12,606 bases of DNA from positions 1 to 12,606 of the forward strand of contig JANXXV010000366.1 in the NCBI GenBank assembly GCA_025350445.1, in the 5' to 3' direction. Source of the DNA: Bryobacteraceae bacterium (GTDB lineage Bacteria > Acidobacteriota > Terriglobia > Bryobacterales > Bryobacteraceae). Numbering within the stretch: position 1 is the stretch's first letter; the number at the start of each line of letters is the position of its first letter. A model generated the notes under the pieces. That model had not been told where the DNA came from. It did not search any database and saw nothing but the letters and a program-made list of their open reading frames with translations. Below, piece after piece: positions 1 to 7,524 of the stretch. The position numbers and the translations under genes are program-made.

Positions 1-3000
1 CGATGCCAGAAGATCGTAGCAACTGGGGTCGATCCGGCGCTCGCCCACGTTATAGCCGATGGACAGCAGGTTTCGCACCTTGTCGAACAGGAATCCATGT
101 TCCATGAACGAGAATCCGGCGGCTTGCGCCTCGATTGCATCCAGCGCCGCGATTCGCGCCGCCGCGCGCTGGCTTGCCAGGCTCACCAGCCGCTGCAACT
201 CACCGAACCAGCTCTTTTCATCGGCAGCGGCATTCGCGCCCAATTGTTCCTCAACAGCCGGCAGCAACTCCGCTTCCAGCCTTTCCAGTTGCCGCAGAGA
301 CGGGATAGCGGAAAGAGCGGGGAATTCACCCAGGCGGTGTGGCGGCGCTGCCAGGGAAAACCACGGCGTCAGAAACGTAAGATCGTCCACTACCCCGCGG
401 CACTGGCGAGCCAGCGCACGCGCCCACCAGTTCACCTGATATTCCGGCGAGGCGGGGTCCTTCATCTCGGGATTGGCTGCCGCCAGGGTGGCAACCAGTT
501 CGGTTGCCGCGCCGGCCAGCCTGTCGAGGCAGATCCACGCTGCGTGCAGAGAAGTTGCCTGTGAATCGATTGCCGCCTCCAGAAACTCCCGCAACTGGAT
601 CAGCTTTGCTGCCGCCGCCTGACCGGGAACGATGCGCGCACCGGTTCCCACCAGAATCCGCAATGTGTCTGAGAGGCCTTCGCACAAATTCGTTTTAAGG
701 ATCTTGTGGTTCGGAAGCTCTGAAAGGCCCTGGCGCAGAGTCATCAAATGCCCGGCAAGATTGCCGCTATCCACGGTGGAAATGTAGCGCGGTTCCAACG
801 GTCTAAGCGTCTGCGTGTCGTACCAGTTATAGAAATGGCCGCGATGGCGCTCCATGGATTCCAGCGTGCGCAGCGTGTTGGCGGTGCGCTCAACCAGATC
901 GCCGGAAGCGATGTAGCCGAAGTCGTAAGCGGTAAGATTCGACAGCAGGTAGAGACCGATGTTGGTGGGAGAAGTACGATGCGCAATCACCTTTACCGGT
1001 TGCTCCTGATAGTTATCCGGTGGAAGCCAGTTATCTTCCAGGCCAACGAACTCCTCGAAAAACGCCCATGTTTTTCTGGCCAGCTTTCTCAGGAAAATGG
1101 TCTGTCCGAAAGTGAGCCTCGCTTCATTGCGCCGGATGCGCCGGCTGACCCACCAGGCGATCGCCGGGGACGAAAACCATAGGCCGAGGATGGGTTGGGC
1201 GGCGTTGAGCGACTGCGGCCTGAAATAGAAAAGGCCGAGCCAGACCGTCGTAGCGAAAAACGGCGCGAACCACATGGCCAGCCATTCGCCGACCGATTCC
1301 GAGCGGTGTTTATGATCGTGTCCGCTGGCGGGTTTCCATTCCAGCAACCGTCTTCTCGATATCAGCATGCGATAGCAGGTGCGCAACACTGCGTCCGCGC
1401 TGAACATGGCTTCATAGGGCAGACAGGCGAAGGTGAATGCATACTGCCGGAACTGCTCGCCGGCGGAAATTATGGCGCCGGTCAGATGCTGTCCCAGTTG
1501 TACGTCAGCCGGTTTGCGGATGATCTCCAGCAAAGAGGCGGTTAACGAAGGAATCAGAATGATGCCCAAAACGGCATAGGTCCAAAACCAGGCCGGCGAG
1601 ACCGCGGTCCACGCCAGCAACAGCAGTGTAACCAAAGCCGGCGCAACCAGACTGCGGCGCAGATTATCGAAGATCTTCCACAGGGACAATCCCGAAAGCG
1701 GATTCTTCACTCGCGTACCGTCAATCGAAGGCGCGCGCGGCAGCAGCCACCGCGCGATCTGCCAGTCGCCCCGAATCCAGCGGTGACGGCGGCTTACATC
1801 GGCGCTGTAGCGAAGCGGATACTCTTCGTAGAGCTGCACGTCGCTCAACAGGCCGGCACGCGCGTAACATCCTTCAATCAGGTCGTGGCTCAGGATGCGG
1901 TTCCGGGGAAAGCGGCCGTTGAGGGATCGCTCAAAAGCATCCACGTCATAGATCCCTTTGCCGATGAACGAGCCCTCGTGGAACAAGTCCTGATAAACAT
2001 CGGAAACAGCGCGCGTGTAGGGATCGACTCCCGGCGAACTCCCAAACATCCGCGCATAGCGGGAGCGGTTTGTGCCAGGCAGGCTGACAGACACGCGCGG
2101 CTGCAGGATGCCGTAGCCTTCGGTGACGCGCTGCTTCTGTTCGTCGTACCGCGGTTGGTTCAAGGGATGCGCGATGGCCCCCACCATCCGGCGGGCGGAA
2201 TCCCGAGGCAGGTGTGTATCCGTGTCGAGAGTGATGACGTATTTCGCACCGCCCAGGACTTCCGTGCCGCCAACTACCAGCGAGAACCGTTCCGCCGCAT
2301 CGCCCCGCAGCAAAGCGTTCAAGTCGCCCAGCTTTCCCCGCTTCCGTTCATAGCCCATCCAGATCTTTTCCGCCGAATTCCAGCGGCGCGGACGGTGGAA
2401 CAGAAAGAACGTGTCATTCGAGCCGTCCGCGTACTTCTCGTTCAGTTGTTCGATACTTCTCTTCGCAAACGCCAATAGGGGCGCATCCTCGGGAAGCGTT
2501 TCACTGTCCGCATCGCGCAGGTCGGTCAACAGAGCAAAGTGCAGAGACTTATCCCGATTCGCAAGGAAGCGGACTTCCAGGCCTTCCACCAGACTCTCAA
2601 TATTCGCCTCGCTGGTGAGCATGGTGGGAATCACCACCAGCGTCCGGCATTCGCTAGGAATCCCTTTCGAAAAGTCCATGGATGGTAAGGCGTTGGGCTT
2701 GGTGAACAAGGTGATCAGCCAGTTGACCAACGCCACGGCCAAGTGGCTTGCGGATACGCCGGCGGCGATAGCGGCCGGCGCCCATAGCGCCTCAGGCAAA
2801 CTCGCCCGCCTTAGCAATCCGGCTGTCAGCGCGGCGGTAACCAGCAGGATTCCACCGGCGTAAAGAAGCAATGGAAATCGATCCGCAATCCGGCGGATCA
2901 CGGCTGAGACGGGCAACCGCACCTTTGCCGATTGCTCAAGCCGGGGCAGCCCTTTATCGATCAAGAAGTAGCCGACGTGTCCCTCGCGGCTTGCGGCGCC

Positions 3001-4140
3001 TTTGCCCGCGCCGGCTTCCCGGGTAAATTCAATGGCCTTGCGCGACACCTCGCCTTCTGTCAGCGGACTGGTCTTCGCCAGCCTTTCGACTACGTGACGG
3101 TAGCGGTCGCGCGTGGCGAAGTCCATCCCGGCGTAGACCCCGGCTGGATCTTCGCGCAGCGTCTTCTCGACCACACTCATCTTTTCGACGAATTCCCGCC
3201 AGTCGGTGGCCGCCAGGAACCGCAGGCTTCCAATGGTGTTGCTGATGGAAACCTGATCCCCGGCCTGCTTCTGATTCTCAATCTGAATCAGTTGCTCGAT
3301 GGTCTGTCCGGACTCCGCCAGCCGTTGCTCCACCCAGGCGAGCGGCATCGCCAGCGCCGAAGTCTGCCCTTGCAGGCGGCGCGCCAGCTCCGCAACGAAG
3401 GCGGTAGACATCGGAGGATTCGATCGCGCCATATCGGCGCTGACCAGAATCAGGCTTTTCGGATCCTTCTCTGCGATAACCGTCATCTGGCCGGCCCAAT
3501 GGTGGGCCAGATTCTGGTCAATGCGGTGAGCCGTAAGACGTATGGCAATGCGCCGCAGATTTTCGATCAGCGCCAGACGGAGCATGATCGGGATCGCCCA
3601 CAGTTCGCCGAGTTTCAAAGAGCTTACAGTCTGATAGGCCGCGATGAAGCGGCTGAGACTCTCGGGATCGACTCTCCCGTCGCCGTGCGAAATAGTTTCC
3701 AGCCCGATATCGTACACGCGCGGAAAACCAATCGACGGACCGTTAAGCAAGAAGGGCAATTCGCGGCTGTAGCCCTTTGGCAAGTGACGTCTTGCCATGC
3801 GAATCTGTTCCTCAATCAAATAGAGATTGTCCAGCAGCCATTCCCCGGCCGGCGTAATGCGGCGGTCCAATCTGACCGCCGCGGCAAGCAAACCGCTGGA
3901 GCTGGATAGAACTTCTTCGTTCTCGGCCAGGCGCTTCAGCAGCCGGTCCGGTGTTCGCCGCAAGCTGGTTTTGTGCGATGCCGCTAGTGTTTTTCCGTGC
4001 AACTCCATCTGCCCGGAACTGAACAGTTCACTCCGCAACAGCGGCTCGTCCGCGGCAAATGGACGCGAAGCTCCGCTTCCGTTGCGGCTGGACGGAAGAT
4101 GAAGCAAATTTTCGAAACGAATCTTGGCACTCGCTTTCAG
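1..4140 (-). CDS. ndvB: Cyclic beta-1,2-glucan synthase (NdvB/ChvB type), N-terminal half, runs off left edge
   Basis: This inner-membrane enzyme family builds cyclic beta-1,2-glucan from UDP-glucose (GT84 transferase, glycoamylase-like middle, GH94 phosphorylase C-terminus). The minus strand is open without a break from 4140 to base 1, about 1380 codons. Numbering from 4140, residues 338-350 read GMDFATRDRYRHV and 387-396 HVGYFLIDKG. Hydrophobic segments lie near 422-440 and 454-479. The GT84 core follows: YVITLDTDTHLPR (634-646) with the acidic donor-binding residues, GSFIGKGIYDVDAF (723-736), NRILSHDLIEGCYA (747-760) and RRHRWIRGDWQ (784-794, an RxxRW motif). More membrane segments occur near 830-870 and 961-975, then AHRTSPTNIGLY (1053-1064), GHFYNWYDTQT (1101-1111) and STVDSGNLAGHL (1121-1132). 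The last residues, IGYNVGERRIDP, open the glycoamylase-like domain. Family members are about 2800 residues, so roughly half is missing. The start is uncertain: no ATG or GTG lies before the conserved part. CTG at 4140 has GGAG 8 nt upstream and overlaps the stop of the gene above; TTG at 4107 is the alternative. Confidence 0.95.
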   Translation of the reverse strand, partial: MKASAKIRFENLLHLPSSRNGSGASRPFAADEPLLRSELFSSGQMELHGKTLAASHKTSLRRTPDRLLKRLAENEEVLSSSSGLLAAAVRLDRRITPAGEWLLDNLYLIEEQIRMARRHLPKGYSRELPFLLNGPSIGFPRVYDIGLETISHGDGRVDPESLSRFIAAYQTVSSLKLGELWAIPIMLRLALIENLRRIAIRLTAHRIDQNLAHHWAGQMTVIAEKDPKSLILVSADMARSNPPMSTAFVAELARRLQGQTSALAMPLAWVEQRLAESGQTIEQLIQIENQKQAGDQVSISNTIGSLRFLAATDWREFVEKMSVVEKTLREDPAGVYAGMDFATRDRYRHVVERLAKTSPLTEGEVSRKAIEFTREAGAGKGAASREGHVGYFLIDKGLPRLEQSAKVRLPVSAVIRRIADRFPLLLYAGGILLVTAALTAGLLRRASLPEALWAPAAIAAGVSASHLAVALVNWLITLFTKPNALPSMDFSKGIPSECRTLVVIPTMLTSEANIESLVEGLEVRFLANRDKSLHFALLTDLRDADSETLPEDAPLLAFAKRSIEQLNEKYADGSNDTFFLFHRPRRWNSAEKIWMGYERKRGKLGDLNALLRGDAAERFSLVVGGTEVLGGAKYVITLDTDTHLPRDSARRMVGAIAHPLNQPRYDEQKQRVTEGYGILQPRVSVSLPGTNRSRYARMFGSSPGVDPYTRAVSDVYQDLFHEGSFIGKGIYDVDAFERSLNGRFPRNRILSHDLIEGCYARAGLLSDVQLYEEYPLRYSADVSRRHRWIRGDWQIARWLLPRAPSIDGTRVKNPLSGLSLWKIFDNLRRSLVAPALVTLLLLAWTAVSPAWFWTYAVLGIILIPSLTASLLEIIRKPADVQLGQHLTGAIISAGEQFRQYAFTFACLPYEAMFSADAVLRTCYRMLISRRRLLEWKPASGHDHKHRSESVGEWLAMWFAPFFATTVWLGLFYFRPQSLNAAQPILGLWFSSPAIAWWVSRRIRRNEARLTFGQTIFLRKLARKTWAFFEEFVGLEDNWLPPDNYQEQPVKVIAHRTSPTNIGLYLLSNLTAYDFGYIASGDLVERTANTLRTLESMERHRGHFYNWYDTQTLRPLEPRYISTVDSGNLAGHLMTLRQGLSELPNHKILKTNLCEGLSDTLRILVGTGARIVPGQAAAAKLIQLREFLEAAIDSQATSLHAAWICLDRLAGAATELVATLAAANPEMKDPASPEYQVNWWARALARQCRGVVDDLTFLTPWFSLAAPPHRLGEFPALSAIPSLRQLERLEAELLPAVEEQLGANAAADEKSWFGELQRLVSLASQRAAARIAALDAIEAQAAGFSFMEHGFLFDKVRNLLSIGYNVGERRIDPSCYDLLAS

Positions 4141-4445
4141 GGGTAGGTCTCCGGCTTCCTGCGAGCGGCTCGCATCGCCTTGTGCCGCGGGTCCAGCGCG
4201 ATCATCTCCCGCACCTGACCGTTAAGGTCCTGCCAGTCGCGTATAAAATATCCGGCTTCGTCCCGGGCCATCACTGTGCGGCGAATCCCTTCCAGGATCT
4301 CAATCGCCGTATTGGTGTCCAGCAGATCCCCGCCTGATTGGCGGCCAGCTACGGTACGCAGCGCCCTCGCCACACGGTCGAATTCAGCGGCCACCAATAA
4401 TTTAATCTGTTCGGCCCATTCGATCTGGTTCGGCGTTCCGGTCAT
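4137..4445 (-). CDS. Small hypothetical protein upstream of and overlapping ndvB (102 aa)
   Basis: I do not recognise a named family. The product is a soluble, mostly helical-looking 102-residue protein that starts MTGTPNQIEWAEQIKLLVAA. It has a charged middle (TAIEILEGIRRTVMARDEAG, near residues 46-65), then YFIRDWQDLNGQVREMIALD and a basic tail ending RRKPETYP. There is no signal peptide, membrane segment or cysteine. The start ATG at 4443-4445 has a GGAG motif about 12 nt upstream, which is rather far. A plausible promoter lies at 4503-4532. Its TGA (4137-4139) overlaps the proposed CTG start of the glucan synthase in a CTGA arrangement, which suggests one transcript and possible translational coupling. 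The reading frame has coherent amino-acid composition and no competing gene, so I consider it real. A function in glucan synthesis would be guesswork. Confidence 0.7.
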   Translation of the reverse strand: MTGTPNQIEWAEQIKLLVAAEFDRVARALRTVAGRQSGGDLLDTNTAIEILEGIRRTVMARDEAGYFIRDWQDLNGQVREMIALDPRHKAMRAARRKPETYP

Positions 4446-4502
4446 TTCGCTGGTAATCTCCAGTTGAGCACAATTCGGCGGGAGCCCGTACCCAAAAGCT
4501 CT

Positions 4503-4532
4503 AATCTAAGAGCATTTCCGCAGACATGTAAA
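4503..4532 (-). promoter_or_regulatory. Possible sigma-70-type promoter for the small gene and ndvB
   Basis: On the minus strand TTTACA (4532-4527, five of six matches to TTGACA) is followed after 18 nt by TAGATT (4508-4503, four of six matches to TATAAT). This would leave a leader of about 57 nt before the ATG at 4445. No operator or riboswitch fold is evident in the leader. The assignment rests only on the two boxes and their spacing. Confidence 0.35.
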
Positions 4533-4568
4533 CTGCCGGGGCGAGCGCTCTTGCGCCCGTCGTCAACC

Positions 4569-4589
4569 CTTACGGGGGACAGGACACTA
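4569..4589 (+). repeat. 21-nt direct repeat, copy A
   Basis: The copy reads CTTAC, then GGGAC, then ACACTA, and aligns without gaps to copy B at 4899-4919 (about 16 of 21 identical). Its right end also forms the left arm of the hairpin at 4582-4601. The two copies bracket the fold-back element, 309 bp apart. Confidence 0.5.
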
Positions 4590-4601
4590 GCGGTAGTGTC
4601 C
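4582..4601. repeat. Perfect 8-bp hairpin, GGACACTA/TAGTGTCC
   Basis: GGACACTA (4582-4589) and TAGTGTCC (4594-4601) are perfectly complementary around the 4-nt loop GCGG. The right arm is shared with the left outer arm of the fold-back element, so the two structures would compete. There is no run of T on either side, so this is not a standard intrinsic terminator. Confidence 0.6.
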
Positions 4602-4788
4602 AAGAAGTAGCTGGACAGGCCAAGTCGTATCTCACCCGAGGGGCTCACCCCAAAATCCGCGTTTATCGGCGTCCATCCGCGGCCAATAATTATGTGCCGC
4701 CCAGTATTAGCTCCCGATTGACGCCGGTTAACGCAGATTTTGCGCGGAACCATAGTATTCGATCTGTCCAGCTAATTCGCAGACACTA
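4594..4788. repeat. Fold-back (MITE-like) element with nested imperfect inverted repeats
   Basis: The outer arms are 4594-4618 and 4764-4788: the first matches the complement of the second at 21 of 25 positions, starting TAGTGTC and ending TAGCTGGACAG. The inner arms are 4651-4673 and 4720-4742, matching at 20 of 23 positions (GACGCCG at one end, GATTTTG at the other). Between the inner arms, GCGGC (4679-4683) and GCCGC (4696-4700) can form an apical stem with a 12-nt loop. A transcript of either strand could fold into one long rod with an internal loop. No clear target-site duplication flanks the outer arms. The inner arm resembles short palindromic sequences I have seen scattered between genes in many soil and planctomycete-type genomes; that comparison is from memory and untested. 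Confidence 0.7.
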
Positions 4789-4809
4789 CACTTGCAACTC
4801 GCCGTTAGA

Positions 4810-4848
4810 AAGCGGTATTCCCGATATTTCCAGCTTATCGTACCGCTT
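4810..4848. repeat. 8-bp inverted repeat downstream of the YSC84 gene
   Basis: AAGCGGTA (4810-4817) and TACCGCTT (4841-4848) are perfectly complementary across a 23-nt loop. The repeat lies about 70 bp past the stop of the YSC84 gene on its transcript. It might slow or end transcription, but no T tract follows. Confidence 0.35.
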
Positions 4849-4898
4849 GCGGGGCAACGGCCCACATTCTCCCTCACCTGACACGGCCCGAGCCAATT

Positions 4899-4919
4899 CT
4901 TACACGGGACCCAACACTA
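4899..4919 (+). repeat. 21-nt direct repeat, copy B, overlapping the YSC84 stop codon
   Basis: This is the partner of copy A at 4569-4589, sharing CTTAC, GGGAC and ACACTA at the same spacing. Its last three bases are the complement of the TAG stop of the YSC84 gene (4917-4919), so the repeat abuts or supplies the end of that reading frame. Confidence 0.45.
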
Positions 4920-5591
4920 TTCTTTGTGGGCGGAGTACTTAGTCCATGCCGCCGTCAACCCCGCCGCAGCCGCGGGAACTTCGGTGCTGCCCATCACAAT
5001 GGTCTCGTTAGTCAACTTGGATCCGTACAGCTCCAGGTTGGTGTCTTCATCCGGACGCAACGTTGCGCCGCCCAGCGAGAGGCCGGCGAACACTCCACGC
5101 GAGCGCGAATACGTGAGGATCTGTGCTTGCATCTTCGCGTCGGTGCCTGCCGACGACGTCCGCCCCACGGGGCCGGCCGCCACGGAAGCATCGCCGCCCA
5201 GCGTGAACTTGCTGGATAGCAATTTCTCGGCTCCCCGTTTATTCATTACCAGCATGATGGCATCCGTTTCCGAACCGCCGATCTGGAAGCCTACACTGCC
5301 GCCTTCCACGCGCACCGCGCCCGGCGCCGACCATCCGCCACCCGCGGGACGCCGGCACGAGATGAATCCCTTGCCATACTTGCCCCCGACCACGAACGCC
5401 GCCTTTTTCAAACCCGGGACAATGACGATGCACTCCGACTTCTCAAGTAGTTCTTGCGGGATGCCTTTGTCTGGTGCGCTCATCACTTCATTCAGCACCG
5501 ACGCGGATTCGTTCAACCGCTCGGTGGCTGTGTCACTTGCGTACAGCATTCCTGCGCTCAGGCAGGCGATTGCAATTCTGGTAATGTTCAT
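4917..5591 (-). CDS. Secreted SYLF/YSC84-domain protein (lipid-binding type)
   Basis: This 224-residue protein belongs to the YSC84/SYLF family (PF04366). Eukaryotic SYLF domains bind phosphoinositides; the bacterial periplasmic versions have no firmly established role. Residues 1-18 look like a cleavable signal peptide ending MLYA before SD. The SYLF domain fills about residues 25-220. Typical pieces are IPQELLEKSECIVIVPGLKK (44-63), AAFVVGGKYGKGFISCR (64-80), GGWSAPGAVRVEGGSVGFQI (85-104), LGGDASVAAGPVGR (131-144) and YSRSRGVFAGLSLGGA (161-176). The order and length are normal for a bacterial single-domain member. Cysteine 10 lies inside the signal and does not form a lipobox. The gene follows the AI-2E gene on the same strand after 81 bp, so the two may be co-transcribed, although a hairpin lies in the gap. 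The ribosome-binding site is weak (GAGAAACC before ATG). The stop codon lies inside a 21-nt repeat. Confidence 0.93.
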   Translation of the reverse strand: MNITRIAIACLSAGMLYASDTATERLNESASVLNEVMSAPDKGIPQELLEKSECIVIVPGLKKAAFVVGGKYGKGFISCRRPAGGGWSAPGAVRVEGGSVGFQIGGSETDAIMLVMNKRGAEKLLSSKFTLGGDASVAAGPVGRTSSAGTDAKMQAQILTYSRSRGVFAGLSLGGATLRPDEDTNLELYGSKLTNETIVMGSTEVPAAAAGLTAAWTKYSAHKE

Positions 5592-5610
5592 AAGGTTTCT
5601 CGTTTGCGGG

Positions 5611-5635
5611 AAGCTCTCGAGACGGCCCGAGGCTT
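5611..5635 (-). other. Small hairpin between the AI-2E and YSC84 genes
   Basis: AAGC-T-CTCG (5611-5619) can pair with CGAG-GCTT (5628-5635) with one bulged T and an 8-nt loop. It sits in the 81-bp spacer, just ahead of the YSC84 ribosome-binding site. No T tract follows on the minus strand. It could be an RNA-processing or attenuating hairpin, or chance. Confidence 0.25.
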
Positions 5636-5672
5636 ATCCCACCGAGCTGGACTCTTCCGGGCGGAAATAGTG

Positions 5673-7499
5673 TCACGCAAGAACGGCGTGCCCGGCGGCG
5701 GGCTGGCCATCGGCGATCCATTGAACCGCGTCTGACAAGCTGGTCACCAGCTTTTCCGGCCGCGGACCCTGAAACCGTTGCAGCGCCCGCTCTTTGTCGC
5801 CCGCAAATCCCCACACGCCGATCACGATCTTCGTTCGCGGGTATCGCGAGCGAAGTTCGCGGCTCAAAGTTCTGGCACGGGCGAACGCGAATGGCGGAAG
5901 CGACGAGATGCAGAACAAGTCGTTCTCATCGGGATTCACCAGCGCCACTGTGTTTAACAAGGATGTATCGAGTGAAAAGGAGATCGCGGCCGATCCTGCC
6001 TGCTCCAGCAGTTGGCCCAACATAGCGCCGGTAATTTCGTCGGCTTCGTCGTTGGCCGGCAGACATAGTATCCGGCCTCTCCGATCGGGTGCCGGATCTT
6101 CCTCCGGCCTCACGAACTCGGTCGAGAACTCGGCAATCATTTCCCTGACGCTTAGAAAGAGGAACTCTTCGCGCGCGGCATCGAGCGCACCTTTATGGCG
6201 GTCCTGCTCGGCCAGAGTAAGCGCGGGAACGAATACGGTGTCGTATAGCTGAGACAGCGAATGGTCCACAAGATAGTGATCCACCACGGCGCGCGCTTCC
6301 TGGTCGTCCATCGCCAGCAGCCGCTGGTAGACTTGCGCGTCGGCCTCCAGAACCGGCTCATCTCCTAGCAGGATGTGCAGGAACGATAGCTGCGGAACAT
6401 AGCGTCCCAGCACCACCACGCATACAGTAAGCGGCGTGGAGAGTATCAAACCGGCCGGCCCCCACAGCGCCGCCCAAAACACCGTGGTCAGCAGCAATGC
6501 CAGCGCGGAGATTCCCGTGTGCACGCCGTAAAGCCAGGGCTCGACAAAATTCCCGGTGATCAGTTCCAGTGTTGCAAATAGCACGAAGACCAGCACCGGA
6601 GGCATCCAGCTATCGAACGAGGCAAGAGCCAGAATCAACGGCAGCAGTCCCGCAACCATTGCTCCCACATATGGGACAATGCGCGCAATTGCCGCCAACG
6701 CTCCCCACAAAGCAGCATACGGCACGCCGATCAGATAGAGCCCCGCGCCGCTGAGAAGCCCGAAGCACGTGTTCACAAGAAGCTGCATCACCAGATATTT
6801 GCTGACGCGGCGAGTGGCGTCGTCCAAGGCCTGCGTCACCACATTCAGTTGATCCAGCCCCACCAGGCGCAGCAGACGGTTGCGCAGATCGCTCTGTTCT
6901 AGCAGCAGGAACACGGTGAAAATTAAAATGATGCCGAGTTCCGCGAGTGGCGCGAGAAACGGCCTCGTCAGCTCCCGGTAATATTGAAAGTCGCCCGCCG
7001 GCTCCTTGACAATCTGGACAGGCTGGGGGGATACATTTTGCCCTTGCGTACCCCGGCTGGTTCCCCGCTGGCTGCGGCTTGGCGGCGCCGCGGCAGGCGC
7101 CGGCTGGTTAGTTAATTCCTTCCCTAACTCCTTCACGCTCTCAGCGGCGCGCCCCAGTGCACCCTTGCCGGGAGTGCGCATGGCCTGAATCTTGTTGTGA
7201 ATGTTTTGTTGATACCGCGGAAGCTCGTTGAGCACTCCCACCAGTTGATCGAAGATTTCCCAACCAACAGCGCTGGCGGAGGCGACCGAGAGCACCATTA
7301 TCAGAAGCACGGAAGGCGCACGGCTCAGCCCCAGCTTTCGCAGCCGGGAAACGGCAGGCGTCAGGATTAAAGTGAGGGTGATGGCGAAAGCAAGCGGGAT
7401 CAGAATCTCGCGCGCGACGTAAAGCACCGCGACTACGGCGATTACAATCGTCGCGGTTCGGATGGCGGATGAGCCTGAAGGACGTGGTTGCCTGATCAT
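5673..7499 (-). CDS. AI-2E family membrane transporter with long C-terminal cytoplasmic domain
   Basis: This 608-residue protein has a typical AI-2E transporter (PF01594) membrane domain. The family includes TqsA and PerM and also ion exchangers, so the substrate cannot be read from sequence. Helices lie at about 14-30 and 32-52 and near 61-84. A Pro/Ala/Ser-rich, low-complexity insertion follows (131-162), then helices near 183-200, 243-258, 262-292, 300-316 and 328-366. Signature stretches are LIGVPYAALWGALAAIARIV (256-275), PYVGA (276-280), ELITGNFVEPWLYG (312-325) and the loop before GPAGLILSTPLTVCVVVLGR (347-366). Ordinary members end near here. This one continues for about 240 residues: a helical linker (385-465), then a Rossmann-like domain (476-600) starting RILCLPANDEADEITGAML, with ISSLPPFAFARARTLSRELR (531-550) and TKIVIGVWGF (556-565). 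A TTGACA box lies about 55 bp upstream. The YSC84 gene follows on the same strand. Confidence 0.92.
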   Translation of the reverse strand: MIRQPRPSGSSAIRTATIVIAVVAVLYVAREILIPLAFAITLTLILTPAVSRLRKLGLSRAPSVLLIMVLSVASASAVGWEIFDQLVGVLNELPRYQQNIHNKIQAMRTPGKGALGRAAESVKELGKELTNQPAPAAAPPSRSQRGTSRGTQGQNVSPQPVQIVKEPAGDFQYYRELTRPFLAPLAELGIILIFTVFLLLEQSDLRNRLLRLVGLDQLNVVTQALDDATRRVSKYLVMQLLVNTCFGLLSGAGLYLIGVPYAALWGALAAIARIVPYVGAMVAGLLPLILALASFDSWMPPVLVFVLFATLELITGNFVEPWLYGVHTGISALALLLTTVFWAALWGPAGLILSTPLTVCVVVLGRYVPQLSFLHILLGDEPVLEADAQVYQRLLAMDDQEARAVVDHYLVDHSLSQLYDTVFVPALTLAEQDRHKGALDAAREEFLFLSVREMIAEFSTEFVRPEEDPAPDRRGRILCLPANDEADEITGAMLGQLLEQAGSAAISFSLDTSLLNTVALVNPDENDLFCISSLPPFAFARARTLSRELRSRYPRTKIVIGVWGFAGDKERALQRFQGPRPEKLVTSLSDAVQWIADGQPAAGHAVLA

Positions 7500-7524
7500 A
7501 GCTCGCCGGGAATCGTTTTCCAGT

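Larger units (their letters stand above)
4446..4916. other. Gene-free 471-bp stretch rich in inverted and direct repeats
   Basis: No reading frame here looks coding. The longest minus-strand frame (4442-4753) simply reads through the repeats. The left end holds the promoter-like boxes of the ndvB transcript. The middle and right hold a fold-back element (4594-4788), an 8-bp hairpin (4582-4601), a further inverted repeat (4810-4848) and two related 21-nt direct repeats (4569-4589, 4899-4919). The motif ACACTA or its complement occurs at 4584-4589, 4594-4599, 4783-4788 and 4914-4919, that is at each repeat boundary. The stretch looks like a non-coding mobile or repetitive element rather than an ordinary spacer, but no transposase remnant is visible. 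Confidence 0.6.

Noticed and set aside
59..3909. Many plus-strand open frames of 60-325 codons across 59-3909, some long
   Set aside because: They lie antisense to the uninterrupted glucan synthase frame, whose family motifs are recognisable throughout. Their translations show no domain and reflect GC-rich codon bias.
4442..4753. Minus-strand open frame of 103 codons in the repeat region
   Set aside because: It reads straight through both inner arms of the inverted repeat, overlaps the probable promoter, and its product has no recognisable features.
5668..5674. TAGTGTC at the end of the AI-2E gene as another copy of the repeat boundary motif
   Set aside because: Only seven bases match and the flanks do not resemble the repeats; a hexamer such as ACACTA is expected several times by chance in a window of this size.
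5673..7499. Calling the permease an autoinducer-2 exporter
   Set aside because: The family name reflects one member; other members move ions or unknown substrates, and nothing here points to AI-2 (no lux or lsr genes nearby).
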